The position numbers were made by a program, and so were the translations under genes. DNA of 64,000 bases, from contig CAWCQQ010000007.1 in the NCBI GenBank assembly GCA_963797675.1, forward strand, positions 186,001-250,000, in the 5' to 3' direction. The DNA is from DASQPR01 sp963797675 (GTDB lineage Bacteria > Actinomycetota > Actinomycetes > Mycobacteriales > Micromonosporaceae). Under the pieces are notes generated by a model. The model saw only the letters and a list, made by a program, of their open reading frames with translations, had not been told where the DNA came from and ran no database searches. This document shows positions 27,192 through 36,928 of the stretch, one piece after another (position 1 is the stretch's first letter; each line of letters begins with the position of its first letter).

Positions 27192-27997
27192 TGTGCCCAG
27201 CGGCCGGGAGGCGGGAACCGTGCTCAGCCAAGACCCGACTGATTCTGGCCATCGCGCTTACGATCTCGACGAGATGGAAGGTGCCGTTCTTCGAAATGGA
27301 CGAGGACTGGCTCCTTCAGTTCTCGGAGGATCTGGCCATCGTCCGGTATACCGACGACGTGACCTGCGTACGGATCGAGAGCAACGATGACATCGACACT
27401 GACAACGGCACGGAGAACGACATTGACGTGACGCTCGTGATCGGCGCGATCGAGGCGTCCCCGCATGCGGTGCTCGCTGCCGCGTTCGATGTCCTCGGCG
27501 GTTCGGCCGCTGCCCGGTCGGGCGCGGACGCGCTGCACGGCGCCACCGGTCACGCAATGACCGTTACATCATCGCCGTCCGACGAGGCCGGTACGGCGTG
27601 CGCCGCCAACGTGCCGTCGTTCACGGTCGTCGCGGACCACGTCCTTCTGGCTGCGGGGGATGCACTGGGCCTCGTTGCGGCCGGCGATCGCACGCGTGGT
27701 CATTTTCCCGCAATCAGCCCGGTGCCGCTCTGCGTCGAGTCGGCTCGGCAGGCGCTCTGGGTGCGGCTTTCGGCCGGCGGATTCGATGCGGCGGCGGTCA
27801 CCGGTGTGCAGCAGATGATCGGCGGCTTGCGCGACGTACCGCCGAACGAGACTCGTGTGGTGACCGTCAATTTTGACCATCCGTTCGGTTTCATCGCACG
27901 GCACCGAGCGTCCGGGCTGATCCTCATTGCGGGCTGGGTGGCCGGCGGGACGGATGCTGCCACCAGATCGATCATGTGGAAGCCGGCGAAAGGTTAG
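27191..27997 (+). pseudogene. Serpin-family protein lacking its N-terminal part
   Basis: The coding part fits the C-terminal two-thirds of a serpin: strand 3A region LILAIALTISTRWKVPF, VPSFTVVADHVLLAAGDALG, a hinge GGFDAAAVTGVQQ in place of the consensus EGTEAAAATA, and the serpin signature VTVNFDHPFGFIARHRASG. About 100-150 N-terminal residues (helices A-F) are missing and the nominal start at 27191 is unconvincing. Serpins trap serine proteases by a loop insertion that needs the whole fold, so this copy is unlikely to work. Confidence 0.65.
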
Positions 27998-28063
27998 CCA
28001 GGCTCGGTGGATGCTGCCCGTTACGGGAGTGCGTTCCGCGTGTCTTTACGCCATCCTCGGGGA

Positions 28064-28558
28064 ATGTCGGGCCTGCGGTGGAATGACGTCAAGCACTGGT
28101 TTGATCCGGAGTGCAACGGGACACTCCCCGATGTTCGGGTGGCGGACACGTCCGTGGTGGACTGGAGTGCGGTCGTGGCACTGGCACGATCCCGGGGCTG
28201 GGCGTGCGTGTATCACGAGGACACCTACGGGTTTCCGGTTCCGGAGTCGGTGGAGCAGATGTTCGCCCGCGCATCCCAGGTGTCGGTGGTGCTGACGGTG
28301 TCGCCCGTGGCGGGTATGAATGCGCGCTTCTGGCCTCGGCGCGCGGACGAGATGTGGTTCGACGTCGATATCCGTTCGATTCAAGGCCAGGAACAACTGG
28401 ATCTGTTCTGCGAGTTCCTGTGCGCGATCGGACGGCGGCTGGGCAAGCCGGTGCTGTTGAGCCCGGAAGGATTCGGTGTCGAGCCGGTCCTCGGCTACCA
28501 GGTCAGCGCCGATCGCGTCGTGGTCCTGCTACCGATGGCGCCAAGCCCGCAGGTGTGA
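28064..28558 (+). CDS. Hypothetical protein, paralog of the gene at 47446
   Basis: A 164-aa protein beginning MSGLRWNDVKHWFDPECNG. The pattern W-D/N-x-V-x-x-F-F-DP, SLPDV..TSV.DW, FDVD-R-x-QGQ and CxFLxxIGRRLGKPVLL is shared with the minus-strand gene at 47446-47927, so the two form a local paralog pair. No catalytic motif is seen. Small acidic orphan proteins of this kind often act as immunity proteins; that is only inference. Confidence 0.6.
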   Translation: MSGLRWNDVKHWFDPECNGTLPDVRVADTSVVDWSAVVALARSRGWACVYHEDTYGFPVPESVEQMFARASQVSVVLTVSPVAGMNARFWPRRADEMWFDVDIRSIQGQEQLDLFCEFLCAIGRRLGKPVLLSPEGFGVEPVLGYQVSADRVVVLLPMAPSPQV

Positions 28559-28668
28559 CGAGCCTGGGAGCGAGGTGGCTCGGCACGGATGCCGTCAGAA
28601 GTCCCGGCCCACCAGCAACGGTTGACCCCGCTGAGCCGCGTAACGGTGGCGTGGTGTGGCCGGCTTCA

Positions 28669-29575
28669 TCAGGAAGCCGGGACCACAAGCCAGAGCCCGC
28701 CATTGAGGTTGACGTTGTTGCCCGTGTCCTGCCCGGGGCGCGAATCAGCGACGTAGGTGTACAGCGGATGCCCGTTGTAAGTGAGCTGCTCAGAGCCGTC
28801 GGTTCGTTTGATTGTCTCGACCCTGCCGGGCAGGCCCGTGCCGGCGGCGGCGGTGCCAGTCACCGGGGGCCAGAGCGCAGCGCAGCTTCCGTAGCATTTC
28901 GACGTGGTCGGGCTGTCGGGGGCGAACGAGTAGAGCGTGAGGCCCTTCGCGTTGGTCAGTACCGTGGTCCCGCCGATTTTCGCGGTTTTTAGGACAGTGT
29001 TAGGGGCAGGTGCCGGAGAGCTCGTCCCGGCAAGCGCCAGCCCGAACAGCACGAGCGCGGCAACCGTCAGGCCCGCGGTGATCATTCCGGCCGCTCGGGT
29101 GGCCTGCGGCGGGATCTGGGTGGGGAGTCTGGCGGGGGTCGCTGTCCGCGCCGTCCGCTGCGGCCCCGGCCGGGGCGGGAGCCAGCGCGAGCGCGGCGAG
29201 TGCCACGAAAGCGGCCACCTCCACCAGCCCGGCGACGATGCCTGCAGTCGTACGGACCTCCTTGAACCCGAACAGCCCAATCCAGACCGTGAGGACGTAG
29301 CCGCCCAGGGTCGAGAGGGCGAAGCCGGCTCCAGCCGCGGCCGCCAACCGGCTCGGGATGACGTACCGGCTGGGGATGGCCAGCACCGCGAGCCCGAGGG
29401 CGAAGGCCGCGATCACCTGCAGCAAGAACAGCCACCCGATCGTCGGGATCGTCCGGTATCCGGTCAGGTACAAATCGAGATGGATCGCCGCAGTGGCGAT
29501 CAAGAGCCCGGAACCCACCACACGTAGGATGACGCCGAACCAGCCGGGCGCCAGCCGTTGGACGTTCTCCCGCAT
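28669..29575 (-). CDS. Membrane protein fused to COG4315-type secreted repeat domain, frame-disrupted
   Basis: It starts at ATG 29575. The N-terminal 145 residues carry four membrane helices (VVGSGLLIATAAIHLDLYL, IGWLFLLQVIAAFALGLAVL, AGFALSTLGGYVLTVWIGL, VEVAAFVALAALAL). An indel near 29130 shifts the frame; the rest has a further helix and a Lipoprotein_15/COG4315 domain: TNAKGLTLYSFAPDSPTTSK, CYGSCAALWPPV, LTYNGHPLYTYVADSRPG. Fusions of this type occur in actinomycetes. It is an exported redox- or heme-associated domain of uncertain role. Confidence 0.65.
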
Positions 29576-29841
29576 GGTTCACCCCCGTCTCATACCGTTT
29601 CCAGCATGGTCGCCGTGGTAAGGAGATCGCGATTTCGACGTGCTCGTCGCGGGTATGGCTACCGAGGAGCGGTTGATCGGTCGAGGCCGGCCCGCCGGTC
29701 AGGGCGCCGTCGCTGATCCGGAGCGCAGTGCTACGCCATGGGGACGGCACGACACCGTAGCGTCGAGCGTCGCGCGGATCGACGCCATCCCTCCACAATA
29801 CGGGGTGAATTCCCCCACGGCGGCGTTTCTATACGGGGCGT

Positions 29842-30125
29842 ATGACGGCTTGGCCCAAGGACGTCGAGATCCTCGCCCTGCGCCACCAACTTGCCATGCT
29901 GCAGCACCGCCTCGGGCCCAGCACGGTGACCTTCACATCGGCGGACCAGGCGTTCCTCGCCGCGCTACTACAACCCCTGCCCCGGACAGTCTTACGCCGG
30001 CTGCAGTTACTCGTCCGGCCGGACACCGTCCTGCGCTGGCACGCGACCTGATGAGACGGCGGCACGCGGCCATCTCGACGCAAACGGCCCCGGACGGCCG
30101 CCGACCTCAGCGGCGAGGGACATGA
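29842..30125 (+). mobile_element. Transposase/integrase fragment (IS3/IS481-like)
   Basis: EILALRHQLAMLQHRLGPST and LLQPLPRTVLRRLQLLVRPD, then TVLRWHA matches the N-terminal region of the common actinomycete rve-type transposases. A frameshift after RWHA leads to RDLMRRRHAAIS. The DDE catalytic domain is absent. It is an IS remnant. Confidence 0.6.
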
Positions 30126-30262
30126 CTGGATCGCGCTCGACTACCGAACCTGCGGCCCGAGCGGCGAACCCACGGTCACCTGGATCGAAAACTGCGATGG
30201 AGCACGAAGTCTGACTAGCGCCTACTTTCCGGGCCTTCGTCGAGAGCCTCACCTCGTCAGAT
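30118..30262 (+). pseudogene. SMI1/KNR4 C-terminal fragment
   Basis: One plus frame reads HDWIALDYRTCGPSGEPTVT, then WIENCDGARSLTSAYFPG, the characteristic end of SMI1/KNR4 proteins (YRxxGPxGEPxVxxV). Only about 45 residues remain, abutting the IS fragment. Confidence 0.5.
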
Positions 30263-30349
30263 CTCTACCCGCATTGAGTCTCAGCGCATGCCGATCGTCA
30301 CGGTGGCCAGACAATAGATCGGATTTCTGGGTGTTACGGAGGCGGTCGA

Positions 30350-30892
30350 TCAACGCGGCCAGCCGGGTACAGCACGTGGGGGGTGCAGGTCTTCCGGATC
30401 GGTGCAAGCCTCACCGCCAGTGAACACCTCCTCGCCGTCCGGCTGCCAGGCCCGGAAGCTGCTGCGGTCCCACAGCGTCACGAGGCCCGGCTCGTAGATG
30501 ATCTCCGCGCCCCGTGAGTTGTCGGTCCACTGAACGCGCATCGGTCCGCCGCCGGCCGGGATGCTGCCCTCGCCGCACCAGGGCTCCCAGAACGTGTCGA
30601 GCATGGCGTCGGTCGAGTTGTGGATCCAGAACTCGTGGATTCCGACGCGTTCAGGCGTCGCCACCATGTTGTACAGGTCTCGGTCCGCGTAGACTGCATC
30701 TTCGATCGTGATGCTGCCGCCGGCCCGCACCGACAGGGACAGCCGTCCCACAGCGAACGTCACATCCGCGAAGCCGAGCCAGGTCCACTCGACGGCCAAT
30801 TGATCACCGGGAGCGATCACGCGGCCCACACCCGTCTGCTCGACGATCACGTCCAACGGGGATCGGTCACGATTCTCCAGCAGCAACCTCAT
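30350..30892 (-). CDS. Hypothetical protein, 180 aa
   Basis: ATG 30892 gives MRLLLENRDRSPLDVIVEQT and a beta-rich acidic protein (WTWLGFADVTFAVGRLSLSV, RVGIHEFWIHNSTDAMLDTF). The frame is open upstream, but only Arg-rich shadow sequence lies there. The family is not recognised; immunity-like by size and composition. Confidence 0.55.
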   Translation of the reverse strand: MRLLLENRDRSPLDVIVEQTGVGRVIAPGDQLAVEWTWLGFADVTFAVGRLSLSVRAGGSITIEDAVYADRDLYNMVATPERVGIHEFWIHNSTDAMLDTFWEPWCGEGSIPAGGGPMRVQWTDNSRGAEIIYEPGLVTLWDRSSFRAWQPDGEEVFTGGEACTDPEDLHPPRAVPGWPR

Positions 30893-31078
30893 CGGTCGAC
30901 GATAGCCGCCCAACTCGCCGCGACGAGAAGCCGCATCGCTGCCGTCGATCATCGGCTCACGCCCGCGCCGGCAGCACGGCGATGGTCGCCCTCGGGCTGC
31001 CGCGTTGTCCGCGTGGACGCCTGGGTCCGGATAGAGCCCTGACCGATGTCGGCAGGCGCAACCGCTGGGGAGGACTCG

Positions 31079-31441
31079 ATGGTGCGGACCACTCGACCTC
31101 GACCGATGGACATCGCGACCGTATTTCCCGAACTGGCTCCGCTGGCCCGGCAGGCAGTGCGTCTGCACTCCTGGCCGGGGATGCCGGGCGTCCACGACAG
31201 TTCGATCGGCCGCCCGCCCGCGCTGCGGCCCACCGGCGAGGAATGGCCGACGTGCACGAAACCGCACCGGATCGCAATCCACCGGTCAGCCTCGATGATG
31301 TCCGGCAAGGCCGCGCGCTGCTCGACACCGCATGGCGCCACCACCGGCCGGGGGGGTGTCCTCACAGCGCGGGAGCGGACCTTGCGCCTGCCGAAAGTCG
31401 CGTCCGTGCGGGTCAAGCGGCGCGGTGCTATTCGTGGATGA
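31079..31441 (+). pseudogene. 5' part of a hypothetical protein cut by the duplicated block
   Basis: GGGGAGGA precedes ATG 31079. The first 55 residues (PMDIATVFPELAPLARQAVR, WPGMPGVHDSSIGRPP, EEWPTC) match a widespread actinomycete orphan family (FPELAP...AVRLHPR..PGV.DSS.GGPLLWP). After about residue 60 the sequence becomes unrelated and runs into repeat copy 2 at 31378. The gene is truncated. Confidence 0.5.
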
Positions 31442-31697
31442 TGCTGCCGTGTCGATCGCCTCGGCGGATGAAGCCGTGCCGGGTCCCGCCGGTTTCCGGC
31501 GCCACATGTGACCGCACCTCTCGCAGAACCGTTACCGCCACTACCAACAGCAGCACAGACCAGATCTTCCGACAACCACCATCGATCTTGCTGAATGACG
31601 GGGTAAGGACCGTGGGACGGTTGAGGTCATGCCGGACCGGCCAGTGTGCGGATCGAATTCCAGCGGCAGCGTGTGCCCGGTCGACTTGAGACGCCGT
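31378..31697. repeat. Duplicated block of about 320 bp, copy 2
   Basis: The partner of 24081-24410 in the same orientation. Both copies end at GACTTGAGACGCCGT and then diverge. Left of the block the two sites differ, with copy 2 joined to a truncated gene. Confidence 0.7.
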
Positions 31698-31784
31698 TCA
31701 GCTGCAGATGTCGTCCCCAGCGTCCACATCCCGTTTGGGATCATTAACAAGAGCGCTGGTTAATCTAATCGGTCGGGTGCCGTG

Positions 31785-32301
31785 AGCACGGTTCGGCGAC
31801 GTTCGACTCTCGTCGATCACCCGCGCCAATGTCGTCCTGCAGCAGCGGCTCGCCGGCTCGACAACCTGGACGACGGCCGCGACCCGGACGACCGACAGCA
31901 CCGGCCACGTATCCGCGACGGTGACACCCCAGGCAACCAGCACCTACCGGTGGGTCTACACCCCAGGCACGGCCCCGTACGCGTCGTCGACGAGTGCCAG
32001 CATGCACGTGACGGTCACGGTCGTGGTCGCGATCAAGGTCTCCTCCACATCGATCCGGTTCGGGGCCACCACCGTCACAGCCACGATCACTCCGCACGAA
32101 TCGGGGCAGACGATCGACCTGCAACGCTACCTACGCACAAAGGGCCGGGTCACCATCGCCACCGCACACGAGTCCAGCACCGGCACCGCTTCATGGAAGA
32201 CCGCGCTCCCGCGCGCCAGCGACCAATTGCGCATCCTCAAGCCGGTCACCACGCGGTACGGCGCCTCGTACAGCTCCACCATGACCATGAAGGTGTCCTA
32301 G
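31785..32301 (+). pseudogene. C-terminal fragment of a secreted Ig-like protein
   Basis: The frame is open from about 31785 without a proper start: RANVVLQQRLAGSTTWTTAA, HVSATVTPQATSTYRWVYTP, then a second beta-sandwich (SSTSIRFGATTVTATITPHE). Such repeats occur at the ends of actinomycete exoproteins. The N-terminus and signal peptide are missing. Confidence 0.5.
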
Positions 32302-32489
32302 CGACGGTGGCCTGCACGGCGGCGTCGCGACTGTGCGCACCGACCACCAACCCGGATGTACCGGCGGGCGTCGGCCAGTCACGGACCGCCGGGTTCCAGA
32401 CCGCGAACGCCATCGCCGGCACGGCTATGGTGATGTCGCTTCTGCGGCCTTCACGCCGTCGATCGACGAGGCCGGTGCGAGGTGGTGAT

Positions 32490-33017
32490 TTACTCGGTCA
32501 CGTCGGCGTACCACCGGCGGTGGACGAACGGTTCGACCGCCAGGACGCCTATGCCGGCCTGAATCACGCCCAGCGCTGCGTCGATGTCATGAGCCAGCCA
32601 CACGCCGACGGCACACGCAACGACGACGATGAGCGGTCGTAGGAGCGTCAGAGGCCCAAGGCCAAGCAAGATCAGGAAGGTTGCAGGCCGTCGGGGCAGG
32701 GTCGTATAGCCGATCAGTGAAACGATGACGACCGCAGCGAATGGACCAATGACTACGAGTAAGCCGCTCCCGGCGCGGACAAGGCTCGCGTAGCAGACGG
32801 ACGGTCGGGCGGCGAATACCAGGTCGGTCAGTAGTACGGCGGCGACCAGGCCAAGCATCGTCGCTGCGGCAAGGAACCCACGGCGAGCTGCCACGATGTA
32901 GTACACCCGTTTGTTGATCATCCCGCTGCGGCCGGTCGCCGCACGGAATCCGGCGAAGGCGCCGTCGATGAGGGCGATGCCGGACAGCGCCAGCGGAACG
33001 GTGATCGCGGCTACCAC
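32490..33017 (-). CDS. Polytopic membrane protein
   Basis: A 175-aa protein with about five membrane helices (ITVPLALSGIALIDGAFAGF, FLAAATMLGLVAAVLLTDLV, GLLVVIGPFAAVVIVSLIGY, FLILLGLGPLTLLRPLIVVV). The GTG at 33017 overlaps the stop of the upstream methyltransferase by 7 nt, implying translational coupling and a shared function. Family unknown. Confidence 0.65.
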   Translation of the reverse strand: MVAAITVPLALSGIALIDGAFAGFRAATGRSGMINKRVYYIVAARRGFLAAATMLGLVAAVLLTDLVFAARPSVCYASLVRAGSGLLVVIGPFAAVVIVSLIGYTTLPRRPATFLILLGLGPLTLLRPLIVVVACAVGVWLAHDIDAALGVIQAGIGVLAVEPFVHRRWYADVTE

Positions 33018-33934
33018 GGTCGGCGCGACTGAGGTACGTCGGTTACCAGGTGGCGGCTTGCCGGTCCGAGCGCCTGCCGGAAGGAGCCCACATGCGGAGC
33101 GCGGATGCCGATGATCGGACGCACGGACGCGCAGAACGGGTTGGTGTGTTCGACCGGCCGGTACAACAGGGGGACCACACCATCGGCCGATCCGGCGGCC
33201 GTCATCAGGGCATGGTCGTCGTGCGCCCGCCGTGCCGATACGACACCGTCGTGGCGTCCCAGCGGTTCGCGCATGCGCGCCCGATGGAAGATCCACGCGC
33301 CGATCGGCGCGAGTTTGGTCGCGGCGATGTCGAAATGGCAGTACGCCTGCGCCCCGGCCCGCTCCTGCGCCCGGAAGAACACCGGCAGTTCGGTGCGGCT
33401 GACGTGGTGCAGGACGCCGGTGGAAATGAAGACGGTCGCCTGCTCGGATAGCGTGAACGCGTCACCGCGGATGAAACGGCAGGACAGTCGCTCTCGAGAG
33501 GCCAGCTGCGAGGCGTGCTCGACGAGGGCGGTGTTGAAGTCGACGCCGCACAGATCAACGTCGCCGAGGCTGCCGCGAGCGGCAAGCCAACGGATCATGT
33601 AACCGATTCCGCACCCCACGTCGACGATTCTCGGGCGCAGGCCGGGCCGGCTTACCGCAGTCAACAGGGGTACGAGCAGCTCGACGAGCTGTTCTGCGAT
33701 GCGCAGTTCTTCGTTGAGGCGCTGCAGTTCGGTGTGTGTACGGATGAGCAGGCGGTCGACCGCGTCTCCGACCAGGATCCCGTTACGGTGTGGCAGCGAG
33801 GACACGATCCGGACCGCCCGGCGGTCCCCGGCCGCGCGCAGCGTACTGATCACATCGTCGCGAACGACCGGGAGCCGGGCGCCGGTCGTCACGTCGTGAC
33901 GGGTGATCAAGTCCGATATCTCCAGGTCAGGCAC
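33011..33934 (-). CDS. Class I SAM-dependent methyltransferase
   Basis: A 307-aa protein. The GTG start at 33934 is preferred because upstream codons are shadow sequence. Motif I is IVDVGCGIGYMIRWLA, motif II DLCGVDFNTALVEHA, then CRFIRGDAFTLSE and FISTGVLHHV. A 100-residue N-terminal extension (helical, ELQRLNEELRIAEQLVELLV) precedes the Rossmann fold. It is coupled to a membrane protein, so a lipid, polyprenyl or cell-envelope substrate is possible. Confidence 0.8.
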   Translation of the reverse strand: MPDLEISDLITRHDVTTGARLPVVRDDVISTLRAAGDRRAVRIVSSLPHRNGILVGDAVDRLLIRTHTELQRLNEELRIAEQLVELLVPLLTAVSRPGLRPRIVDVGCGIGYMIRWLAARGSLGDVDLCGVDFNTALVEHASQLASRERLSCRFIRGDAFTLSEQATVFISTGVLHHVSRTELPVFFRAQERAGAQAYCHFDIAATKLAPIGAWIFHRARMREPLGRHDGVVSARRAHDDHALMTAAGSADGVVPLLYRPVEHTNPFCASVRPIIGIRAPHVGSFRQALGPASRHLVTDVPQSRRPW

Positions 33935-34277
33935 CCGGGAACGATAGCGCCACCCGTATCGTCTGCCTGGAGCATCCCCAGACCGCGGACACGACGACCG
34001 TGATCCCGAGCGCGGCGGACGAGGGTGCATGGACGCCGGGCCGCACACGGATTGTCATAGGGTTCGGCGATCTGACCAGGATCGCGTAGTCGTGGGACGG
34101 CACGTGGGTGCTCCCAGCCGCCACACTCGCGGGCAAGGCGGATATGGCTGCTGAGTGTGGTCATCGACAGCCAGACCGCTGGATGCTGACCGCAATCGTC
34201 ACCGAGATGCGGATCTGTGCCCGCCAATCCCAGCGTGGGATGTCGCCACCTGCGGAAACAAGTTAGTCTCTCGGCTT

Positions 34278-35096
34278 GTGAGCCAGCTCCGCGACGACAC
34301 CGCGCACTCTATCAACTTCACCCCTCGGGGCGCGCGTCCCATCGAAGCTCGCACGCGGCGCAAGAAGCCGAGACGGACACGGACCGGCCCGCCGGTCGTC
34401 CGGATCGTCCTCGGCGTCCTCGCACTGGTCGGGTTGGCATTCGCCCTGCAATGGAATGTTTCCGCGGTCGACACCGACCGGCAGTTCCATGCATCCCGGG
34501 CCTGCCCGGCCGGGATCGTACGTACCGACTGCCGCAGCGCAGTGCCCGTCGTCATCACCGGCACCTCATACATCCACAACCGCTACGGCTACCGTCAGGA
34601 ATACGACACGGCACCATTCGGCTGGGTGGAACTGGCCGACGAAGACCCGGACCTGCGGGCAGCCGTGCACTCCGGCGATCCAGCGACGGTCGAGATCTGG
34701 CGCGGCACGCCGATCGCGTTCACCGCCAACGGTCGCACCGTCGACACGCTCGACACGTTCGGCAACGACGAGGTCGGCACCCGGATGGCCGTCATCATCG
34801 CTATCCTGGTCTCGTTCTTCATCCTGAGGTCAGCCAGCTGGCGGCAGTTCCGGCGCCGGCTCGGGCTGCTCGAACGCACCAAGCCCGGCACGCTCTACGT
34901 GTTCAAGGGCTTCATCGGCCTCGCCGTCCTGGCCACCCTCGCCACCGGGGCGATCCTGCTCATCGCAGGCATCACCTGGGGCGTGGCCGTGGTCGGGCTC
35001 GGCGTCGCCGCGCTGCTGTTCACCGTCGCCGTGCCACACATCTCCGGTCGCGTACTGCACCGGTTCGACGCGGCACTGTCCGGGACGGCGCCGTAA
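34278..35096 (+). CDS. Membrane protein with extracytoplasmic loop
   Basis: A 272-aa protein starting at GTG 34278. Layout: basic N-terminus, helix 1 (VVRIVLGVLALVGLAFALQW), an extracytoplasmic domain of about 130 residues with two Cys (RACPAGIVRTDC), then helices AVIIAILVSFFIL, FIGLAVLATLATGAILLIAG and VVGLGVAALLFTVAV. The layout resembles actinomycete membrane proteins of unknown function. Confidence 0.65.
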   Translation: MSQLRDDTAHSINFTPRGARPIEARTRRKKPRRTRTGPPVVRIVLGVLALVGLAFALQWNVSAVDTDRQFHASRACPAGIVRTDCRSAVPVVITGTSYIHNRYGYRQEYDTAPFGWVELADEDPDLRAAVHSGDPATVEIWRGTPIAFTANGRTVDTLDTFGNDEVGTRMAVIIAILVSFFILRSASWRQFRRRLGLLERTKPGTLYVFKGFIGLAVLATLATGAILLIAGITWGVAVVGLGVAALLFTVAVPHISGRVLHRFDAALSGTAP

Positions 35097-35284
35097 CATG
35101 CGCCGCCGACAACAACCGACGTGGTCTCCGCGGCGCCAACGAGCACAGGTGCCGCTGTGGTGATACCGGCAGCGCAGCTGAGCTGGACGCAGCGTTCGTT
35201 GTCCTGACTCCTCGACCCCCTTCAAGATCGATTTAAGTCGTCAGGTTTGAGTGGCACGTCCGCTACCTCTGGATCGACCCGTTT

Positions 35285-36928
35285 TCAGGGATGCGGCACT
35301 CCTGCGGGCGTGTTCAAGGTGCCGGTGATCGTGATCGGTTCGACCGGAACAGCTGCCGGGGTCAGGTGGCCGGCGGCCCATCGCGTCCAGTCGGCGACGT
35401 CGGTGATGGCGGGGCCGGTGCCGGCGATTCCGGCGGCAGCCAGGCCGGCAGGGAACACGCTGTGGTCGTGGAGGCGTTTCCATGCGGCCGGTGCGGCGAT
35501 GAGGACCCGGAGCCGTTCCAACCGGGCGATAGGTAGGACGTCGGCGTTGACATCGCCGATCGACAGCCGGACGAGCCGGTCGATCCCGGCCAGGGCGGCG
35601 GTGTCGATGCCGACGTCGGCGCCGAGTGTGAGGCTCCACAGGGCCGGATGCCCGGCCAGACCGGACAGATCGAGATCGCCGTTGGCGATCGCGATGGCTT
35701 CGACCGGAACGTTCGACGGCAGCCGGCCGGTGACCGCCGACCCGCGGAGGATTTCGACCTCGCGCAGCCGGGGCAGACCGGCGAGGCCGTCCAGGTCGAC
35801 CGGGCCGCGGCCGGTGAGGTCGCGGGTGGCGAGGACGAGCAGCGACTGCACCCGGTCCGGGTCGGTCAGCTCCGCGACCGCCGCCGCCAACGTCCGGCCG
35901 TCGAGAATGATGCGCTGCTCGTGCCGCCCGATCGGCCGGTCCGCGTCGAACTCAAACGGCGGCCATGGATGGTCCTCCGTGTCGCCATCGGCATCAGCCG
36001 GCCACGGGTCGACGTCGCGCAGCGACTCGACGACCCGGCGCAGCCGGGCGAGGACCGAGCCACCGAGGTAGTCGAAGGGGCCGTGGACGTCGCTGCCGTA
36101 GGACAGGACCTGCCCGTAGCTGCCGCGGTCGGTGGGGTCGAGGTCGACGAAGGCGTGGTTTGTGCCGAAGTCCTTGGCGAACGTGACCCACCAGTCACTG
36201 CCGGACAACCGGCGCACGTGCCCGAAGGGTTCGGTGTCGAACACGACATGTTCATCGGTGAACAGATCATCGTGCCAGCCGTAGGAGCCGGGACGGCCCT
36301 GCTGGTAGATGTCCACGACGTAGTCCAGCGGCAGCAGGCACCACCGGCCCAGCAGCCCGACGTCCGGATCGGCACGGGTGATCCGGTAGAGGGCGCGGAG
36401 ATCCTCCGGCAGGCGCAGCCCTATCCGTGCCTCCGCCGCGACGATCTCGGCTTCGGTCAGGCCGGGCTCGAACCCAGGTGTGGCATGGCGGATGGTGGTG
36501 TAGCGGGCGACGAACTCGGCGAACAGTCCTGCCACCGCGGCGAGGACCGTCGGGTCGGTCGGCCGATCGGACGGCTCTGCGGCGACCGGTCGTGGCATAC
36601 CCGGCAACGGATGATTGGGAAAGCGGTACCCGGGATCCGCGACGATGCGGCCCGGCTGCTCGTCGGGCTGTCCGTAGAGCGTGATGTGGTAGCCGTCGCC
36701 GGGACGGATGGTCGCCTCGACACTGATCGACCCCGAACCCGCTCCCATGGCCTCGACCAGGTCGCTGGTCGTCTGAAAGAACTCCCACCCCGACCGGTGG
36801 TCATGCGGCGGCTGCTCGTACCAGCAGGAACCCTCGCGGGAGGCGGTGAACCGCCACCGAGACGCCCCACCCGGCCACCGCCCGGCCGCGGCCTCAGCAA
36901 ACCGTTGCGCCGCCTCGTCTACGTTCAC
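35285..36928 (-). CDS. SMI1/KNR4 family protein with LRR-like C-terminus
   Basis: A 547-aa protein (GTG 36928). Residues about 130-310 hold an SMI1/KNR4 (SUKH) domain: GLTEAEIVAAEARIGLRLPE, DLRALYRITRADPDVGLLG, VFDTEPFGHVRRL, WWVTFAKDFGTNHAFVDLDP. The N-terminus is a separate 120-residue domain, and the C-terminal 220 residues contain leucine-rich-repeat-like units (LDLSGLAGHPALWSLTLGAD, IDRLVRLSIGDV). SUKH proteins are frequent immunity proteins against polymorphic toxins. No toxin gene is visible nearby. Confidence 0.8.
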   Translation of the reverse strand: MNVDEAAQRFAEAAAGRWPGGASRWRFTASREGSCWYEQPPHDHRSGWEFFQTTSDLVEAMGAGSGSISVEATIRPGDGYHITLYGQPDEQPGRIVADPGYRFPNHPLPGMPRPVAAEPSDRPTDPTVLAAVAGLFAEFVARYTTIRHATPGFEPGLTEAEIVAAEARIGLRLPEDLRALYRITRADPDVGLLGRWCLLPLDYVVDIYQQGRPGSYGWHDDLFTDEHVVFDTEPFGHVRRLSGSDWWVTFAKDFGTNHAFVDLDPTDRGSYGQVLSYGSDVHGPFDYLGGSVLARLRRVVESLRDVDPWPADADGDTEDHPWPPFEFDADRPIGRHEQRIILDGRTLAAAVAELTDPDRVQSLLVLATRDLTGRGPVDLDGLAGLPRLREVEILRGSAVTGRLPSNVPVEAIAIANGDLDLSGLAGHPALWSLTLGADVGIDTAALAGIDRLVRLSIGDVNADVLPIARLERLRVLIAAPAAWKRLHDHSVFPAGLAAAGIAGTGPAITDVADWTRWAAGHLTPAAVPVEPITITGTLNTPAGVPHP

